The notes: generated by a model from the sequence alone, not told the origin. Positions 8,462 to 20,849 are shown, counted from the first letter of the stretch. The stretch is DNA of 64,000 nt from Hygrophila difformis (GCA_030278955.1 JAOANR010000009.1:41378945-41442944); one strand, 5' to 3'. Numbers and translations: made by a program.

Positions 8462-11400
8462 ATGGAACAACCCACTCTTTCTCCCTGTTCTTCCAAAATA
8501 AAAAATATTGAGGAATTTTTTGCCAATTCGACTTCCATTCGTCTTACTGACGAGGGTTTTACCACTATCGACCCTCTTGCAACCTCTTCAGAGGCAGATG
8601 CTTGTGTTTCCAACTTCTTTGGGGATTAGAAAACTATCCCCTTGTTTTCGGATTATTTCTCTCTGAAGCTTTTTGTTAACCTTAGGACTTGGCCGACCGT
8701 AACCGTTGAATACACCGACTCGGATAAACGGGTGCGGCCTTTTTGTGAAGCGATTTGGAAGGCTGCTAGCGTTAATCTCCTGATTAACTTGAGTGCCCAA
8801 TCATTTCCTTCCAATTATCGGCCCATTCTTGCTCTCTTATGTTTCTGGAATGCTTCCGTAAATTGTTTCCGTTTCCCGTGGGGGATGATGACTCCCACTA
8901 TCGAAGACGTCAAGCTGCTTCTCGATTTGCCCTCTCTTGGGAACTCTATTCTTGGTGTCTCTGGTTGCGACAAGCCGACAAGGAGTAATACTGGCTTTCA
9001 GTCTAAGCTTACTTACATCAACTGGATTAAGCAATACCGTAATGATTCTCGTGATTGTAAGGCCCCAGAACCTCTGGAGTTTATGATATGTTTTCTTAGC
9101 AGATATTTCTGGTGTGCCCTTGCCAAATCTGTCGTCCTTGAGGCCTATCCTTTGGCTTCCAAGATTATTGCTAAGGATCGTCTGTTTCTCGCTGATTACT
9201 TTCTTGCCCACCTATACGCTGGTATTTCAACTCAGGTGAAGGGCTAGGCGGATGGTTACTCAGACAGGTCCCGTGGCCCTTTTTGGTTCCTTCACTTATG
9301 GCTGGTTTGCCATTTTTGGGATATTTCGGGTTTCGGATCTCAGGCGTCTATTATGGAACCTCCTTCGGACAACGATCTCCTCGGGGTTTGTCTTTCTAAT
9401 ATGACCATTACTCAATAGATTTATTACTTCATGAATAGATTGCCCACTATTTCTTTTTCCTATTGTCCCTATACTGGTGCTCCTAACAGCTGGATTTCGG
9501 CCATTAACACTCCTCTCTTCAGTAAACCCCTGCCGACACCGATTGCCCAAGTTTGGAACGCTTGTATTGTGCCTCGTCATATCTTCGACTTCTCTTCGGC
9601 GATACCCTCCAATAAATTCATTCTTTCCGAAGTCTACAACCCTCATTTGGTCAGTCGACAGTTTGGTTTTGCTCAAGATGTGGTCCTTGCGTTGCATGGG
9701 TACCCAGACAGGTATCACAAAGAATACAAGGGGATCGGCCCATCCGAAAGTCGTCAGTCCTGTCGGGCTTGGGCCGTCCGGATTCGTGACTTTGAAGTTC
9801 GTTCGTTCAATATTCGTCCAGGTTTGTCAACCAAACGTTTTCATGATTAGTGGGGCAAAGTGTTGCTTCATGCTTGCTTTGATACCGACTTACATGCTCA
9901 TCTCGTCGCCCATAGTTTTCCAGGTATTATGATGTTTTCTATCATCGAACTGTCTCCTCCTTATTCTTGTTCTTCTCAGGAGGATGAGCCTCTGGCCCCT
10001 TCACCCAGTGAGCCCTTTCTTATTTATCGCCTTAAATGTTCCTTCCGGGCTATTCCTTTATCCTTTTCTGTTTCGTAGGGACTACATCCCACAGAGGCAT
10101 CTGTGTTCCCCTATCTCGTCCAACTGCTTCGTCTTCCACAAGTATTCCTGCCTCTTCTGGATGAAAACGTACTATTCCAAGTTCAAGTAGATCTGATGAT
10201 GATCCTGCTCCCAAAACTCGAAAGCGATTGACTCGTTCTCCTCTCTCTCGGTCGGCTGTAACAGCCGATCAGGTATTTGACAACTCCTTTTTATTCCTTC
10301 TTATGTTCCAGCTACTCGGGTGGTCTGTTATTTTTACTGTTAACTTCCCCCCTTCTTCTTTTTCTCTCTCTTTTTTTAGACTCGTCCGGCTCAAGACCCG
10401 TCAGAAACTTTGGTCTCTCCTGGCTATTCGTCTGACCCGGACGATACGCTTCGTCGATCTCTTACCCCTCCTCATCTAGGTTTGGATCCAACAGATGAGG
10501 CTGTTGTAGCTTCTGTTGTTCCTTCCCCTGGTTCTCTTCTTCATTCTACCATTCTTTCCCGCGAAGTTAATCCAGGGTCCTCCCTTGACTTGTCTAACTC
10601 AGCCCCCACCATTTCCGGGATTCCTAATACTGAACCGGTTGTTTCTGTGCTTACCAATCCTTCGGCGATCGTTCAACCGTCTCCTTCTACTGTAGCTTTT
10701 TCTAATCCCTCTATCACTTGTCTTTGTCAGGCCGAACCGTCTTTTGTCGAGGAGATTCACGCGTCTCCTTTTCCCAACAAGGAAATTCTGGACGATTTCT
10801 TTTCCCCAGTTTTGCCACTGTACTTTCCGTCCAACCCAAACCTATTCTTTTGCTCATTTCTCATATTCAACATGTTTTTCCCAAGGAACTTCACTCTTCA
10901 AATTTGGAAGATTCCATCAAGGCTATGTCTACCTGCGTTCTGCGTATGGATTTGGAACTTCCTGGCATCCTTGCTACCTGTGAACAGCTTGAAGATGAAC
11001 AGGCTTCCCTCACTCTTTATCAAGAGAAATTTGATAAACATTCTTCTGATTACCAGTACATGAGCAAGTTATCTGGCAATAGTACCCTTAAGCGCCAATT
11101 TTCAGAGGACTTAGCTGCAACCCAACTCGAAATTGGCCGCCTCCAACATAAAGCATAAGATTTGAAGAATGCTTTGACTGGGGTGGATGCTAATTCGGCT
11201 CGCTTAAAACATCTTGTTAAACAACTCCTCAAACCTGCTCAAATCCCGAAGGAGAAGCTTTCTAGTCTTCGACGCGAGATGGGTTATCTTTCTCTGAAGT
11301 CGTCTTTTAGTGAAGAAGCCATCGACGTCTTTCAAAGACTATGGTCGGATACTCAAGCAGTGGCACACAAGTTTCGTCCAATCGTAGCCGAATTGCGCTC

Positions 11401-11819
11401 TTCTTTCAGGCGTCCATTCTATTCCTGCCCCTTCCAGTCGTCCTGTGGTTAATTCCTCTCTGGGGCACGAGATCATCACTCCAACCGCCTTTTCGTCACA
11501 CCATCCATCAGCTGGAGATGGTATAAGCTGATTTCTCTCTTTTCTCTTTATCATTTATATATCTTGTCACTTTCCTTTGTCCTTCAATTATTCTTTCTTT
11601 TCCAGATACCCAATCCGAATTTCTGCGGGACACATCCGAACGTCTGTTGTCTTCTCACGCAGAAGAAGCTCATGTTTCAGCTGAAGATGAACCCGAGCAT
11701 TTCAAGACTTCCAATCGGCATTGAATCCAGCTATTGGCTCTGTTCCTTCGGGTAGTTCTTGAGCTGCTCGTTCTGCTGAGTCGGATGACGCCATTACTTT
11801 TGACACCAGTCAAGATTAG
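8462..11819 (+). pseudogene. Plant mobile domain (PMD) gene carried antisense in the Tat element
   Basis: The ATG at 8462 opens a frame whose product looks like the aminotransferase-like plant mobile domain (FPWGMMTPTIEDVKLLLDLP; a Trp-rich middle; FGFAQDVVLALHGYP), about residues 60-460. A Ser/Pro-rich linker and a coiled-coil tail follow (LEDSIKAM, LEDEQASLTLYQEKF). The frame keeps phase across predicted introns at 10008-10078 and 10273-10379; a third lies at 11521-11605. In-frame stops: TAG at 8627, 9245, 9416 and 9848; TGA at 10162 and 11760; TAA at 11156. There is a frameshift near 10800-10816. Every stop is explicable by one C to T change. PMD proteins have been linked to silencing and development; no function is claimed for this copy. 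Confidence 0.72.
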
Positions 11820-12889
11820 GTTTATTACTGTTGATATTGTCTGAACTTGTTGTGATCTCCTGTATCCTCCTTTTCAGCTATATTTTGTTGTAATTGTTTC
11901 GTTGTTTTTGACATATTTGCTATACTATGTTTTTTGACATATTTGCTATACTATGTTGTGCACCTTATAACATGGTCATCTTTCTGGCCGATTTTGGGCT
12001 TTCAGTCGGCCTGACATTCACCGTTTGTCTTTTTGCGTATTACTCAATCTGTATCCCTTATCCTCCGGGATTTTTATTTGACAGGGCAATATTCTTTGCA
12101 ACCTTCTTGGGAATCTTGAAACATCTTTTCCTTAATTAGCATTCATTGCTTTACGTTTCTACCCTTGCTATGAATGCCATCATTCTGATCCTTTATAAAT
12201 ACGCGCGGTTTCTTCTCTTCCATCACAATAATTTGCAATGTTTGTTATAATTCCTTCGACTTCCAGGCCTCCTTGGCTTACTGGTCTTCTGTTTGGGTCT
12301 TTATTCATGACACGAAAATCCCTCCTCCATGCGGTACGAGTTCAGCTAATTTCCTCATCACCATACTCATGCGGGAGAGGGTCTCTTGACACCTTTTCTA
12401 ACATCCATCTTGACGGTCATCTTCAGGTTTCGACCTGTATCTAAATATTGATGTGACTCGTCGGACCTCTACTTATGTTGGTCCCATAGTTTTGGGTGAC
12501 CGATCGGTACTCGCCTCTTTTTATGGGACCATTTGTGGATTTCACTTCTGAAGGGCATACTTCTCGGAAGCCTTTATTGCTGTTATTGCCTAGGGGGGTA
12601 TCCTCTCCCCTTCAGTTCTGAGATCCTTTTATCTCTTTTTTTCTTTTTGGTGGGGTAGAGTTGGCCTCACTAGCACAACTTCTGCTACCCCTTTGGCTGG
12701 GAAGGACTTGGGAATAATGTTGGGTGTCCTCCACTTGAGATCCCACTGTTTCCCTTCTCTTCCTTGCCATGGTAGACTAGGACGTTTTCCTTGTATATTA
12801 TAAATTTGGACTATCGACGCCGCTTTCGGCCGACGTAACTACTCTTTTGTAATGTTCGTCCATGGAAATAAAATGTTTACTTTTTTCAC
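11820..12889. other. Spacer between the PMD gene and Tat integrase
   Basis: The two genes converge here. I see no coding signal. A 25-bp tandem duplication (TTTTTGACATATTTGCTATA and following bases) starts near 11908 and again near 11932. The frames at 11927-12139 and 12238-12444 resemble nothing I know. Confidence 0.5.
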
Positions 12890-14110
12890 TTAATCCCAAA
12901 CTGAAGCATAATATTTCTTCATGTATCTTGCATTAACTGGACTTGTCATTTGTTCTCCATTTTCGTCCACCAATATGTATGCTCCATTTCGCAATTTCAT
13001 CTGCACAATAAATGGCCCCTCCTAACTGGGGCTCCACTTACCTAATCGGCCATCTTTTTGCTTAGGTGGCCATATTACCTTCCAAACTAAATCGCCAACC
13101 TCAAATCGCTTAACACGGATTCTTTTATTGTACCAATCAACCACAATGTCTTTATTCTTCTTTAAATTCTTAAATGCTTGCACCCGATCGGAATTAACAT
13201 CCAATAACTTATTCTTCATTAACTGATCGTACTGTTCAGCCGACATCAAATTCGCTTGACTCGTCCTTTAGGTTGGCATTGTTACTGCGGCTGAGAGAAC
13301 TGCATCCATCCCATATGTCACCCGAAATGGTGTAAACCCAGTGGCTGAAGTCTTAGCGTTCCGATAGGCCCATAATGCCTCGGACAACTTTTCATGCCAC
13401 TTCCTTGGCTGATCTTCAATCATCTTCTTTATAATCCCTATTAACTGCTTATTCGTGGCCTTTTCTTGCCCATTTCCTTGTGGATAATATGGTGATGAAT
13501 ATACGATCTTTATTCTGTATTCGTCTGCGAAGGCCTTGATCTTTTCACCCACAAACACTGTTCCTCTATCTGTTAGAATCGTCTGTGGTATTCCGAACCT
13601 GTAAATCAATTGTTTCTTAATGAACTCAATAACCTCTTCCTGAGAGATGCTTACGTATGCCTATGCTTCGGCCCATTTCATGAAATAGTATGTGGCCAGC
13701 AGAACATACTCGTGTCTTTTTGAGGAAGATGGATGAATTTTTCCAATAATATCCATAGCCCATCCTCGAAATGGCCATGGCTTAATCATTATATGCAATT
13801 CTTCAGCCGATAACTTCTGGATCGGCCCATGCTTTTGACATTCACGACATCCCTTTGCATATCTTTCACAATCTATTCCCATATTCGGCCAATAATATCC
13901 TAGCCGAATGATACTCCACTTCATTGATTTTTACGCACGATGTGCGTCACAGATTCCTTTGTGAACTTCTCCTATTACTCTTTTAGCATCCTCTTCTCCC
14001 ACGCATCGGAGTAATATCCCGTCAATGGCTCACTTAAAGAGTTATCCACCTACTATTATATAATCCATAGCCTTCCACTTTTCGGCTGGGTCGGCGTCGG
14101 TCGGATCTTC
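12890..14110 (-). pseudogene. pol: Tat element integrase
   Basis: Minus strand. The zinc-binding N-terminus (EVHKGICDAH, then CRECQKHG; HHCC pattern) lies at about 13820-13990. The core follows: GWAMDIIGKIHPSS (first catalytic Asp), ILTDRGTVFVG (second Asp, about 13560-13590) and YYPQGNGQEKATNK (Glu; 13470-13500). The C-terminal part (VGDLVWKVIWPP, WSPS, then EGPFIV to YYASVWD) ends with TAA at 12890-12892. It is broken into several frames: a stop between WSPS and EGPFIV at about 13022, and breaks near 13260, 13620-13660 and 13925. No chromodomain is seen, as expected for Tat. Confidence 0.85.
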
Positions 14111-14117
14111 TAAAGTT

Positions 14118-14604
14118 CGCGCTATTTTTTTTTAATCCTTTCGGCCTTCTCAGTTTCGGCCAAATATATTTCTATGTTTTCTGCTATCGGCATCAGCCGA
14201 TACCTTGCTGCTTGCTGCGCTAACTCATTAGCCAACTCATTATCTTTCCTTGGGATGTACTCAATATACACTTCATCAAATTCTTCTAATAAAAAAATTA
14301 TCTCTTCATATAATCTGATCAGCTCTGAGCTCTTAACAGAAAAATCCCCCAACAATTGCTGAATAACCACTTGAGAATCTCCTTTGATCACTATAGTTTT
14401 GACTCCTTCGTCTATTAGCTGTCGTAATCCCGAGATTAATGCCTTGTACTCCGCCTGGTTATTAGTATAAGAATTGGGCAATTGCACATAGTATTTGTAT
14501 ACCGTGCCCTCCGGCATATGTAGCGTGAACCCTGCTCCAACTCCTGGAGCAGCTTTGGAACCGTCGAACATCATCGTCCACAGACGTAGGTATACTATTC
14601 CCAT
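14118..14604 (-). pseudogene. pol: Second (archaeal-type) RNase H of the Tat element
   Basis: About 160 residues, open: MMFDGSKAAPGVGAGF (first catalytic Asp), NNQAEYKALISGLR (Glu), VIKGDSQVVIQQLLG (Asp) and YIPRKDNELANELAQQA (last acidic site). This is the arrangement of an archaeal/plant-type RNase H, distinct from the retroviral-type RNase H that follows the RT. A second RNase H between RT-RNH and integrase is diagnostic for the Tat lineage. Confidence 0.85.
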
Positions 14605-14622
14605 TTCGTCCCTTACTTTCGG

Positions 14623-16214
14623 CTAAGATTGTTCTTCAGTATCGTGAGATACTGAAGACACTGGATGGTCGGCGAGAAAGTCGGCTACGATTTGTCCTTT
14701 CATAGCCTTTAGGGGTTGGTACTTCAAATCGTACGCGTTTAACTTCATGGCCCATTTAGCCATTCTTCGGCTGCTGATCTGATCGTTCATCATAATCTTG
14801 ACTATGTCAACCGAAGCCACTAGTATTACCTGCCTTGGCTGAATGTAGTACTCCAGCTTTTGGCATGCATGGTAAAGACTCAAACACAACTTATGAATCG
14901 ACGAATACCTAACTTCTGCATCTTTAAGAATTCTACTCAGGTAGTAAATTGCCAGATCTCTTCCTTCTTCTTCCTCTTGAGCCAACAATGCTCCTATAGA
15001 CTCTTCGGTCGCGGCTATATATAGCTTCAATGGTCGGCCGATAATAGGTGGGACCAACACGGGTGGGTTGATGAGAGCTTGTTTCAATTGTTCAAAGGCT
15101 CTCTGTTGGTTGGCTCCCCATCTAAATTCCTCCTCTTTCTTTAATCTCAACAGATCGGTTAACGGTTTTCCCTTCCCAGCTGCATTTGCCAAGAATCTTC
15201 TTAGAAAACCGATCTGGCCTAAGAATTTCTGCAGACTCTTCCTATCATGTGGAGGTCTAGCTTCCTGGATAGCCTTGGTTTTGTTCGCATCAACTTCTAT
15301 GCCCTTGTTATGCACCAAGAACCCCAAGAAATTCCCTGCTTGTACTCCAAAAGCACACTTGGCTGGATTCATCTTAACTCCATATAGTCTCATTCTTGCA
15401 AATACTCTCTTCAGATCGGCCAAATGGCTTTCCATGTCTCTGGATCGGACCATGACGTCGTCAATGTAGACTTCCACACAATAGCCTATTAAGTCATGAA
15501 AAACATAGTTCATGGCCCTTTAGTATGTAGCTCCTGCATTTTTCAGGCCGAATGGCATTACTACCCATTCGTATATCCCAATAGCTCTTGGGCATCTGAA
15601 TGCAGTCTTATGTACATCTTCTTCGGCCATAAAGATCTGATTATACCCTGAATACCCATCCATAAAAGATAACATTCCTTGTTTCGCGGCCGAATCAATT
15701 AATAGATCAATGATAGGCATCATGTATTCGTCTTTGGGAGTGGCTATATTGAGATTTCTGAAATCAATACAAATTCTCAATTTCCATTTTTCTTTATCAC
15801 AGGTACAATACTCGACAACCATTCTACATATTTAGTAGGCTTAAATATTTCGGGTGCTGCCCTCCTGGCCGGCAGCTTGTGCGGCCTAAATCATTCCTTG
15901 ATTGGTAGCCTGTGTTCAACAATTGATCTTTCCAATCCGGGCATTTCTGTATAATCCCATGCAAAACAATCCTTGAACTCACTTAAAACTTCTCTGAATC
16001 GGCTAGTCATGTGTTGATCCAGGTTTGCACTGACTGGGATCTCCCTTGGATGCTCATCCGTGCCAACATTAACCATCTTCAGAGGATCTTGTTCTTTGAA
16101 ATCGGGCATCCGCTTTGGGATAGCGTCCATGAGTTCACTCCACCCTGCCTTCTCATTAGTAGATTCGAGTTCGGCCGATTCGAACTCGATCGTCTTCTTG
16201 ACTCTTTCGTCCAT
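14623..16214 (-). pseudogene. pol: Tat element reverse transcriptase and first RNase H
   Basis: Minus strand. The protease-RT connector (LSEFKDCFAWDYTEMPGL) is at about 15900-16000. RT fingers and palm follow (RICIDFRNLN, MPIIDLLIDSAA, MDGYSGYNQIFM, YEWVVMPFGLKNAGATY), then the YIDDVMVRS box at about 15455-15470, the thumb (FLGFLVHNKGIEVD), and RNase H (LKLYIAATEESIGALLAQE, YYLSRILKDAE). Frames break at about 15515 and 15825-15890. The usual first RNase H Asp appears as IAATEE, so that activity may be lost even apart from the breaks. Confidence 0.85.
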
Positions 16215-16314
16215 TATTTACTTTCTTCTATGTCCGTCCATAAGTCGGCCTGGTATCTGACTTCGAATCCCAAGTCCGTCCAGTTACATTCAATCACCTC
16301 CGGATATCGCTCCC

Positions 16315-19300
16315 CTACCACCGCGAGAAATGGTTATATGGGCTCCTCGAACAGAACTGCATCAATTCGTCTGGCGAACTGACTGGAAATGGATGTTCAT
16401 CCCCATCTACTTCCTCCACTGTGCCATCGTTTTTCCACAACCATATCTTCTGATTAAGGGTTGATGGCAAGCACCTTGATGTATGAATCCAACATCGGCC
16501 TAATAAGGCCGCATATGGAACCTCAGCATCCACCACAAAAAACATAGTCGGAATTGAAATTGATCCGAATGTAACATCTACTAAAATGCATCCTTCGGCC
16601 ACAGTTTGTGCCCCCACAAAACTCATTACCTTCATCCTTGTGGGTAACAAATCTTCTTTTGATCGACCGATTTGGTCAACGTAGACAATGGCATAATGTT
16701 GACGGTTGCTCCACCGTCAACAAAGATTCTCCACAGTGGCCTCCCGTTCACCCAGCCCTTGACGTAAAGAGGTCTCACATGCTGAGACATCTTTGCAGTC
16801 GAAGGTAGAATCGTGCTAGGCTGGACCTCTAGGACGAAAGCCTTATATCCTTCTTCCATTATCTTATCACCTTCGGCCTCAGGCCGAAGTGCTTCTAGTT
16901 TGGCAAAATAGAAGTCCACTATGGGCTCTTCTTCGCCAAAATATTCTCATTCCTTTTTACAAAATACCATAGCTGGCTCAGTATCGGACAAATATTCTTC
17001 ACAACTTGCTGTGGTTGTGCCTACCATGTTTGCACTAGACCCAAAGTCGAACTTGAATTGTCCAATCAAAAGAGTTTCATTGTTTGGGACAATGGACGTC
17101 TTTGGTTTCCATTCCCTAGTTCGCACTGGTCTAGGCTTCCATTCTTCTTTTAGCTGTGCGCGATCATTATTGGCCTCAAGCTCTTTTTCCTTCGGCCGAA
17201 ATTCGGCTTTGTTCTTCAGCCGATTTTGATCGCCATTCGGCTCACAATTTCTCTCCCTTGTCTTTTCGGTTGACTTCATTCGTGCCGAAAACACCCTATT
17301 CAGAATCCTCCCCTTAGATGAAGAACAATCGTCCGGGAAGTCTTCCTCCATATGCATCATTTCATACTCTTCTTCATATATCAATGCTGCTCTCAGCCGC
17401 TGCATTCTTCGCTTGTAGGTACGATACAATCCCTTCCCCTTTGGGACATTTTCATCTCTCACCCTCCAAGCTGAGGTCTCAAATCGGCGATGGCCGATAT
17501 GCCCCCGTTCTGGGGAATTTCGGACCCGCTGGCCCACCTTAGTATTGGCCGGTGGTCTTTTAAATTTCTTCATCTCCGGAGACACAGCCTCTTCAGGAAT
17601 ATTACAGTCTTCCCATTCCTTTTTTTGGCTATTAATTTCATCTCCGAATCCCAACCATTGGTAATAATCTTCAATGTTGGCTTTTCCCTTTCATCCTTAG
17701 GTTCCGGCTTCTGATGTCCGTCCGACCGATTGATCCATTCCTTAACTTCATAATCGCCCAATCGGTTAAAAACATCAGATACCTTCTCTTTTCCCTTCCG
17801 TGGAGAACCCAATCATCTCCAAACTCCTGTTGTTTTCTTAGCAGATGGCCGAACTCCCAGCCGATCGTGCATAGAGCTTTTACTAGACGATGGTTGGTCC
17901 CCTAGACGATCATGAACAAACTTGTTTTGATCGGGGTGTACCATCACCATGTTTGCAATGGGAAACGTATTTTTATCTATCGCCATTAATCTGTCTGGGA
18001 ATTTCAATTTCCCATCATCAACATGCTTCTGTATCATCTTTCTAAAATGTCCACAGACTGCTGTAGAATGTGGCCGATCCGTGAAATCTGCACCACCCAG
18101 CCTCCATTTGCTCTTTCGTCAGCTGTGGATGATTTCCTTAGAACTCAAATAATCCATTTTTCAGGCAATAGTCGAAAATCTCATCCATTTGAGATAGATC
18201 AAAAGAATAGAATTGCTGAGACTCATCTCTAACTTCTCCCTCCTTCTCCTTGTCTATCACTGGCCGAAGAGCTGGACAGGTCATAGGCTTTTTGATTACC
18301 AACTCAGCCCTTGCTACTTCGGCTAAGGTAGGGATATCGTCCATGTTGAATTCTTCTCCAAATTCACACCTGTCCAGTGACTCTGCAAATGATGCAGCCG
18401 ACTGGATAGGTTGTGACCTTCCACTTTGACTACGGCTTGTCTTGAAAGCCGCTTGTTCCGCTAAATACGTCTCCATCTTTATATCTTCTGCCGTTAATTC
18501 GGCCACAGTCCTTAGTCTGGTAACCATCAATCTGTCATTGATGGCGAACTTCAGGTTCTGCTTTAAGATTTGAATATACTCATGTTCCGAAAGCATCATC
18601 TTCATTTGAGCCTTAATAGCATAGAATCTCTCTAAAAACTCGTTAACTGTCTCTCCAGCCTTCTGCTTGGTAGAGGTCAGATCTACCACTGACACCTCAG
18701 GGCTGGTGTTGTAGAATCGGTCATGGAATAACCATTCCATTTCGGCCAAAGTATTAACTGATCCTGGTGATAAATTAATATACCACTCGAATGCTGGACC
18801 AGTAAGCGACAGACTAAACAGAATCAGCTTATGGAAATCATTATGCGCTATCCTTGTGCACTGAGCCGTGAATCGGCCGATATGTTCAATAGTTGATCGG
18901 CCTACTTCTCCCGAAAACGTATTGAAATCAAGAACCTTTACTCCTCTAGGTAAAGGATATTGCTCCTCTACATAGTCAGGATATGGTTTCCTGTATATCG
19001 GCCGATTTTCCTGGCCGATGAGGTTTCCTAATTGTGTACGGATTATTTCAGCTATGAGCTCTCTATCAACCAACTGTGGCTGATTCTCCTGCGCTGGTGG
19101 ATATTGCTGTTGGACCATCGGCGCAGGCGGTTGCGGTTGGTAATGCTGCTCTTGCCTTGGCTGTTGTGGAGAAGCAAAAGGACGTGGTCCTTGCCCTCCC
19201 AGCGGCCGATAGGCCTGTTGTTGATAATTATGCATATTTTGGGCCACGGGCGGTGGATTATGCGCCACCTATTCCAATCGGAAATATATTCCTTGCTAAT

Positions 19301-19613
19301 TCAGCTCTAAACATGCTGGTATCGCCTCCAGTCTATCTGCCGAACCGAATTTGTAACCGCCGCTTCTACCATAAATTGTACGTGATCGCGAAATCGCGGG
19401 GTTAGATCATCATGCGGAAACTCCTGAGTGTTGAAATTGGATGGTCTAGGAAATCCTGGAGAGAATTCGCCTGGTTCTATTGAGCGCTCTTCTTGAATCA
19501 GTGGCTAATCATTCCTTGCCGCCATACCGACTGCCGGAGTTGCATGTGGATTAACTGTCATTGTTTGTCCCACTGGGCATGCCACTGTTTGGCTTCGATT
19601 GAGCCAAGGACAT
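16315..19613 (-). pseudogene. gag: Tat element gag-protease
   Basis: The likely start is ATG at 19613 (MSLAQSKPNS), followed by a frameshift near 19560 and a stop near 19500. The longest open part is 19268-18138: a Gln/Pro-rich segment, then a gag capsid domain (FSGEVGRSTIEHIGRF, FEWYINLSPGSV, WLFHDRFYNTSPEVS, ETVNEFLERFYAIK). It continues in broken frames through a charged region (16947-18037) into an aspartic protease: IFVDGGATVNIMP (about 16700-16735) and YAALLGRCWIH (about 16490-16520). The protease has DGGA where many families have DSGA or DTGA, which is usual for Tat. A TGA separates gag and protease near 16945. Confidence 0.8.
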
Positions 19614-19689
19614 TTTTCTCCTCAAGGGAGGCTATCGGAAAAGGATCAAACCGATTACGAGTCCGAGAATATTAGAATGCGCCCAAACT

Positions 19690-20184
19690 TGACTGATTTC
19701 CACTAAAATTGTAATGGCAAGATCGAATACAAAGGAAAATCTACCAGTTGTTAAGAAACAACGGCTGATTAACCAAAATCGGGTACCAAACTGCCAGTTG
19801 TTAAGAAACAACGGTGGACTTGAAAAAAGTAACCGCTAACAACTAGGCTAAAATCTAGGGAAAGCTGTAAAGAAAGTAGTAAAGATACAAAGAATTAAAT
19901 TGCATAAAGGATTTTTGGGGTGGATTGGTCTCTCTTGATTCTGAGCATGGCATCCCCTATTTATAACCGGAGCTGCGGTAACTGCTCCCCGGCCGATTCT
20001 GATGAGCCGATTTTGCACTCTCTATTTCAACTATCTCTTGGCCGAATTCATCGACCTAAAGTTTCGGGTCCTCCTTCTAGTTTTTTTCTCTTTTGGCCCA
20101 TTCTTCCATTGTTGGGCCTCTCCCGGTCTAATCATCTGGCCCAGTTTCTCTCTTTTCTGGCCCGTCCTCTTGGTGGCCACAACA
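19690..20184 (-). repeat. 5' LTR of the Tat element, minus strand (inner end approximate)
   Basis: On the minus strand position 20184 begins TGTTGTGGCCACC, fitting an LTR TG end, and adjoins a different LTR at 20185. It contains a TATA box and, near 19744 and 19792, two copies of CCAGTTGTTAAGAAACAACGG-like sequence. I could not fix the inner boundary or a primer binding site with confidence. Confidence 0.45.
19958..19965 (-). promoter_or_regulatory. TATA box of the Tat LTR
   Basis: TATAAATA on the minus strand followed by GGGGATGCC, about 220 bp inside the LTR start at 20184 and upstream of gag at 19613. Position and sequence fit an LTR promoter. Confidence 0.55.
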
Positions 20185-20849
20185 GGTTATCTTCGTAAGA
20201 GCATTATAAAGAGAATTGTGTTAGGCCAAGGGTCTCACAGTCAGTTATAGTTGCAAGGAAGGGCCGCCCTTATATACTCTTAGTCTTGATTTCAGTCACT
20301 ATGATAGCATGCTAGCTTCTATGGGTTACCCTGGATGTAGACGTCATAGTTGAGCTACATGAGACAGAGAATCAGAGTTTTTACGGTTTGACATGCCATT
20401 TACTGCTTGAGTCATTATATTTAATTTTTGTCCCATGAGTATAAATTTATTTACTCAGCTGGTCTGCTGATAAATTATATGTGCACACTTTTCAGGATTT
20501 GACATATGTGGAGATAACTAGATGCATGGGCACGGGCATGGGTACTAAATCTTTTTGCAAAAAAAAGAATATATTAAATTATTAGTTAACTATTGTTTTT
20601 AAATTATAATATTATGTCAAATTACCTTGGTGGCAACGAGCCTTAGTCGTCATATTTTACAAACTTTGACATATTATATTTTGTAAATAATAAAGTTATT
20701 GTTTTAAGCATGTGTTAGCGATTTATTTGATAGCCTTAGCGCCAATTAATTAAGTTAGCCAGGGCCAGGCCTAAGCGAGCTTAACAACCCCGGATCACTA
20801 GTTGAGGCTTCCGCCGCGGAACTAAGAGTAGGAAAACGAGGGTGTTACA
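20185..20849 (+). repeat. LTR 3' part (LTR E) of another Gypsy family, truncated
   Basis: Matches 55656-56342 over nearly its whole length and ends GAGGGTGTTACA, followed by a primer site, so it is a 5' LTR missing its first third. It includes TTACTCAG with CTGAT and a pyrimidine/CAG acceptor (AG at 20494-20495), like the other LTRs. The left part was lost where the Tat element joins. Confidence 0.8.

Larger units (their letters stand above)
8296..20184 (-). mobile_element. Tat-type Ty3/Gypsy element with antisense extra gene; 3' LTR missing
   Basis: On the minus strand the order is 5' LTR/promoter (about 19690-20184), gag (from 19613), protease, RT-RNase H, a second RNase H of the archaeal type, and integrase ending at 12890. 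A plus-strand gene fills the space where the 3' untranslated region would be. The dual RNase H, the YIDDVMVRS-type RT box and an antisense extra ORF between integrase and the 3' LTR are traits of the Tat lineage (Ogre/Retand-like elements). The minus-strand LTR begins TGTTGTGGCC at 20184, but no matching LTR is seen near 8296, so the left end is truncated. Multiple stops and frameshifts make it inactive. Confidence 0.8.

Noticed and set aside
8512..8640. Hydrophobic C-terminal tail of the element A gag-protease frame (8296-8511) as a membrane domain
   Set aside because: The run of Phe, Leu and Ser codons is the 5' untranslated region of the PMD gene read in a chance frame beyond the junction at about 8296.
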